From positions 145,520 through 209,519 of the forward strand of contig JACRME010000033.1 in NCBI GenBank assembly GCA_016235045.1: a stretch of 64,000 bases of DNA, in the 5' to 3' direction. Positions 61,881-64,000 of this stretch are shown in pieces (positions within the stretch are counted from its first letter, which is position 1; every line of letters starts with the position of its first letter). Both the position numbers and the translations under genes were made by a program. The notes beneath the pieces are model-generated. The model saw nothing but the letters and a program-made list of their open reading frames with translations, was not told the DNA's origin and did no database searches. Source of the stretch: Nitrosomonadales bacterium. Lineage in GTDB: Bacteria; Pseudomonadota; Gammaproteobacteria; Burkholderiales; Gallionellaceae.

Positions 61881-61969
61881 TTTCAAACGGGCGGCTCGAT
61901 AGCGCGAACGCGCCGGGGCGGCAAATGTTCTCAACCCGGGCAATACGGAGGGACTGGCATGAAGCCGGC

Positions 61970-62046
61970 GTAGTGCAATAACCAACGGGCATTGCGCCGG
62001 ATGTAAGACATTTTATACGGCGCAATGCGCTACACTTATTGCGCCC
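61970..62046. repeat. Inverted repeat CGGCGCAATAACC family
   Basis: gtgcaataaccaacgggcat tgcgccgg is mirrored by cggcgcaatgcgctacactt attgcgccc. It is the second copy of the element at 29379-29455 and lies between the diguanylate cyclase and ubiA. Confidence 0.7.
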
Positions 62047-62062
62047 TACTCATTACTACGGT

Positions 62063-62926
62063 TTACCGCCCCAAATAATCCCCCACCACCCCCGCAAACA
62101 CCACCGCCCCAAACCAGTTGTTGTGCAAAAAAGCCGCGAAGCACTTCTCGCGGCTTCTGTCCTTGATGAGCTGGTAGTGATGCAGCGCGATGCCCTCCGC
62201 GACGACCAGGCCGACGAAATAGACGATCCCCAATCCCGCCATCAGCCCCGCCGCCGCCAGCAATAGCAGGGTGACGGTGTAGCACGCCATCACCGCCAGC
62301 ACATCGTACTTGCCGAAGAACAGCGCCGAAGAGTGGATGCCGAGGTGGATGTGGTCGTCGCGGTACACCATCGCGTACTCGGTGTCGTAGGCGACGGCCC
62401 AGAACACGTTGGCGAGCAGCATCACCCAGGCCACCGTTGGCACCGTGCCCTGCACGGCGGCGAAGGCCATGGGGATGCCGAAGCCGAAGGCGATGCCAAG
62501 GTAGGCTTGCGGGATGGCGAAGAAGCGTTTGGTGAAGGGGTAGCTGGCGGCGAGGAAGGCGGCGGGGAAGGCCATGATCCAGGTGAGCGGGTTGAGCGGC
62601 AGGATGAGCGCGAACGAAATCAGCGCCAGCACGATGGCGACCCACAGCGCTTCGCGTTCGCTGATCTTGCCGCTGGTGAGCGGGCGGTTTTGCGTGCGCT
62701 TCACGTGTTTGTCGATGTGGCGGTCGGCATAGTCGTTCACCGCGCAACCGGAGGAGCGCATCAGCACGGTGCCGAGCGCGAAGATGAGCAGGATGAGCCA
62801 GGAAGGATGCCCCGCGCTCGCGATCCACACGGCCCACAGCGTCGGCCACAGCAGCAGCAGGATGCCGATGGGGCGGTGCAGGCGGGTGAGCTGGATATAT
62901 AAAGAGAGGCGTTCGGTGAGGTTCAT
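62063..62926 (-). CDS. ubiA: 4-hydroxybenzoate polyprenyltransferase
   Basis: The product has 287 residues with about eight membrane helices. The first Asp-rich motif is [22 protein letters not shown] and the second is [18 protein letters not shown]; the latter has Tyr where many homologues have Asp or Val-Asp. The enzyme attaches the isoprenoid tail to 4-hydroxybenzoate, a committed step of ubiquinone synthesis. It converges on the diguanylate cyclase gene. Confidence 0.95.
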   Translation of the reverse strand: MNLTERLSLYIQLTRLHRPIGILLLLWPTLWAVWIASAGHPSWLILLIFALGTVLMRSSGCAVNDYADRHIDKHVKRTQNRPLTSGKISEREALWVAIVLALISFALILPLNPLTWIMAFPAAFLAASYPFTKRFFAIPQAYLGIAFGFGIPMAFAAVQGTVPTVAWVMLLANVFWAVAYDTEYAMVYRDDHIHLGIHSSALFFGKYDVLAVMACYTVTLLLLAAAGLMAGLGIVYFVGLVVAEGIALHHYQLIKDRSREKCFAAFLHNNWFGAVVFAGVVGDYLGR

Positions 62927-62963
62927 GGCAACATTTTACTCTGATGAAATTCAAAAAACCTTT

Positions 62964-63052
62964 TGCCACAGAGTACACAGAGATCACAGAGAAAGTGGAG
63001 CTGGAAATTGAGGGATGTTGGTTTTCTCTGTGTGCTCTGTGATCTCTGTGGC
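62964..63052. repeat. Imperfect inverted repeat, CACAGAG family
   Basis: ttgccacagagtacacagag and atcacagag on the left are mirrored by ctctgtgtgctctgtgatct and ctgtggc on the right. It is the second copy of the unit between hemC and hemD. Confidence 0.8.
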
Positions 63053-63075
63053 TAATTGGCTTTGACTGGGTTGGT

Positions 63076-63999
63076 TTACGTTCTTAGATAATCCGGCTCG
63101 TTCGCCATCCACCGCTGCAAGTGCGCCTGCGCTTCCTGCGGAAAATCGCGCAGCATCTCGTCGGCGATGTCGCGCGCCTTGTCGAGCAGCTTGTCGTCCT
63201 CGGCCAGGTCGGCGAAGCGCAGCATCGGCACGCCGCTCTGTCTTGCGCCCAGCAGTTCGCCGGGGCCGCGCAGGCGCAGGTCTTGTTGCGCGATCTCAAA
63301 GCCGTCGGTGTTCTCAAAGATGATCTTCAATCGCGCGCGCGCGAGTTCGGACAGCGGTTGCTGGAACAGCAGCACGCACATGCTCTCCGCTGCGCCGCGA
63401 CCGACGCGGCCGCGCAGTTGGTGCAGTTGCGCCAGCCCCATGCGCTCGGCGTGGTCGATCACCATCAGGCTGGCGTTGGGCACATCCACGCCGACTTCGA
63501 TGACGGTGGTGGCGACCAGCAGTTGCAGTTCGCCCGCCTTGAACGCAGCCATGGTCTCGGCCTTCTCGGCGCTGCTCAGTTTGCCGTGGGCGAGGCCGAT
63601 ACGCAGTTCGGGGAATATCTGCGTGAGCGTGGCGTGGGTCTCCAGTGCGGTCTGTAATTGCAGCGCTTCTGATTCGTCGATGAGCGGGCAGACCCAGTAG
63701 GCCTGGCGACCTTCGAGGCAGGCGACGCGCACGCGCTCGAACACTTCCTCGCGCCGCGCATCGCTCACCAGCTTGGTGACAATGGGCGTGCGGCCGGGCG
63801 GCAGCTCGTCGATCACCGAAACGTCGAGGTCGGCGTAGTAGCTCATGGCCAAGGTGCGCGGGATGGGGGTGGCGCTCATCATAAGTTGGTGTGGCTCTTG
63901 AACTACAACGGACCGTTCGCCCTGATAACCAGCGAATTGGCCATCGTCGTTTGATGGCCTAGTCGAATGGCTAGTAGTTCCATCAGCTTGTCGAAGGGC
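63076..63999 (-). CDS. recG: ATP-dependent DNA helicase RecG (3' part), with an in-frame REP and nested hairpin element
   Basis: The frame is open to the right edge, so 308 codons including the stop are visible; a Met at 63882 is internal, not a start. Helicase motifs are PHQLMMSATPIPRTLAM (III), RQAYWVCPLIDES, LVATTVIEVGVDVPNASLMV (V) and LHQLRGRVGRG (VI), and the end DLRLRGPGELLGARQSG is RecG-specific. RecG remodels stalled forks and Holliday junctions. Upstream of motif III the coding sequence contains RQA, then 20 residues (DGTTSHSRT...QFAGY), then QGERSVVVQ. The last matches a palindromic REP (ttcgacaagctcagggcgaa type) split by a 60-bp insert. All are in frame. Confidence 0.9.
   Translation of the reverse strand, partial: ALRQADGTTSHSTRPSNDDGQFAGYQGERSVVVQEPHQLMMSATPIPRTLAMSYYADLDVSVIDELPPGRTPIVTKLVSDARREEVFERVRVACLEGRQAYWVCPLIDESEALQLQTALETHATLTQIFPELRIGLAHGKLSSAEKAETMAAFKAGELQLLVATTVIEVGVDVPNASLMVIDHAERMGLAQLHQLRGRVGRGAAESMCVLLFQQPLSELARARLKIIFENTDGFEIAQQDLRLRGPGELLGARQSGVPMLRFADLAEDDKLLDKARDIADEMLRDFPQEAQAHLQRWMANEPDYLRT
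63913..63998. repeat. REP palindrome (CCGTTCGCCCTGA/GCTTGTCGAAGGG) inside recG
   Basis: The two halves ccgttcgccctga and gcttgtcgaaggg join into a commonly seen bacterial palindromic repeat when the 60-bp insert at 63926-63985 is removed. It is read in frame as part of RecG. Confidence 0.7.
63926..63985. mobile_element. 60-bp hairpin mini-element nested in a REP unit (copy 2)
   Basis: The ends are TAACCAGCGA and TGGCTAGTAGTTCCATCA, matching copy 1 at 57125-57178 apart from single A/T changes; the stem here is ggccatc/gatggcc. Excising it restores CCCTGAGCTTGTCG exactly. Its length (60) keeps the recG frame and adds 20 codons without a stop. Confidence 0.6.
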
Positions 64000-64000
64000 A

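Overview
The window reads as chromosomal DNA of a neutrophilic, Fe(II)-oxidising betaproteobacterium, most likely of the Gallionellaceae (Sideroxydans/Gallionella type). The main evidence is a Cyc2-type fused cytochrome-porin at the left edge, followed by three periplasmic dihaem cytochromes and a NapC/NirT-type tetrahaem quinone cytochrome. The betaproteobacterial gene orders hemC-hemD-hemX-hemY and dusB-fis and a PEP-CTERM protein agree with this. Most genes are GC-rich, so long antisense open frames are common and were discarded. No rRNA, tRNA, CRISPR array or intact transposase was seen.

Layout: 1-4.3 kb, extracellular electron uptake (cyc2 to inner-membrane tetrahaem cytochrome). 4.3-4.9 kb, structured non-coding DNA. 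4.9-11.8 kb, ppc (minus) divergent from hemC-hemD-hemX-hemY. 12.4-17.6 kb, a secreted proteolysis cluster: an I9-like propeptide lipoprotein, a retropepsin-like protease, an unknown lipoprotein, an S8 subtilase lipoprotein without a prodomain, and a separate prodomain-like protein. 17.9-20.8 kb, a 2Fe-2S flavin reductase, an SDR protein and a PEP-CTERM protein. 21-23 kb, a RelA-type protein lacking its ACT domain. 23.1-30.9 kb, trpD-trpG, a CBS/PAS/GGDEF/EAL protein, trpE, gph and rpe. 31.4-35.1 kb, a sensor histidine kinase next to a Ser/Thr kinase fused to two receiver domains. 35.1-37.3 kb, apaG, mltA, rhodanese. 37.3-39 kb, an AT-rich HEPN-like gene between inverted composite repeats. 39-43 kb, a cNMP-EAL protein, two small membrane proteins, dsbC, a UbiH-family hydroxylase. 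43-50.7 kb, dusB-fis, purH, a low-GC island (DUF4160, DUF2442, LprI-like), purD, a TsaC-like gene, hemF. 50.8-56.1 kb, small exported proteins, a GMC alcohol oxidase with an aldehyde dehydrogenase, a methyltransferase. 56.1-59.7 kb, oxyR divergent from rubrerythrin-rubredoxin-dps-rubredoxin reductase. 59.7-64 kb, a TerC protein, a zinc-sensing diguanylate cyclase, ubiA and the 3' part of recG.

The physiology fits together. Iron oxidation feeds electrons through c-type cytochromes to quinone. Haem genes (hemCDXY, hemF) and ubiquinone genes (ubiA, UbiH family) supply cofactors. The OxyR/rubrerythrin/Dps set handles peroxide and loose iron. Three c-di-GMP enzymes and a kinase pair supply signalling.

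The intergenic DNA is crowded with several families of palindromic repeats. The most unusual observation is a 54-60 bp hairpin element found twice, each time inserted without target duplication inside an unrelated REP palindrome. One of these nested insertions lies in frame inside the coding sequence of recG. The second most interesting feature is the split subtilase/prodomain pair.
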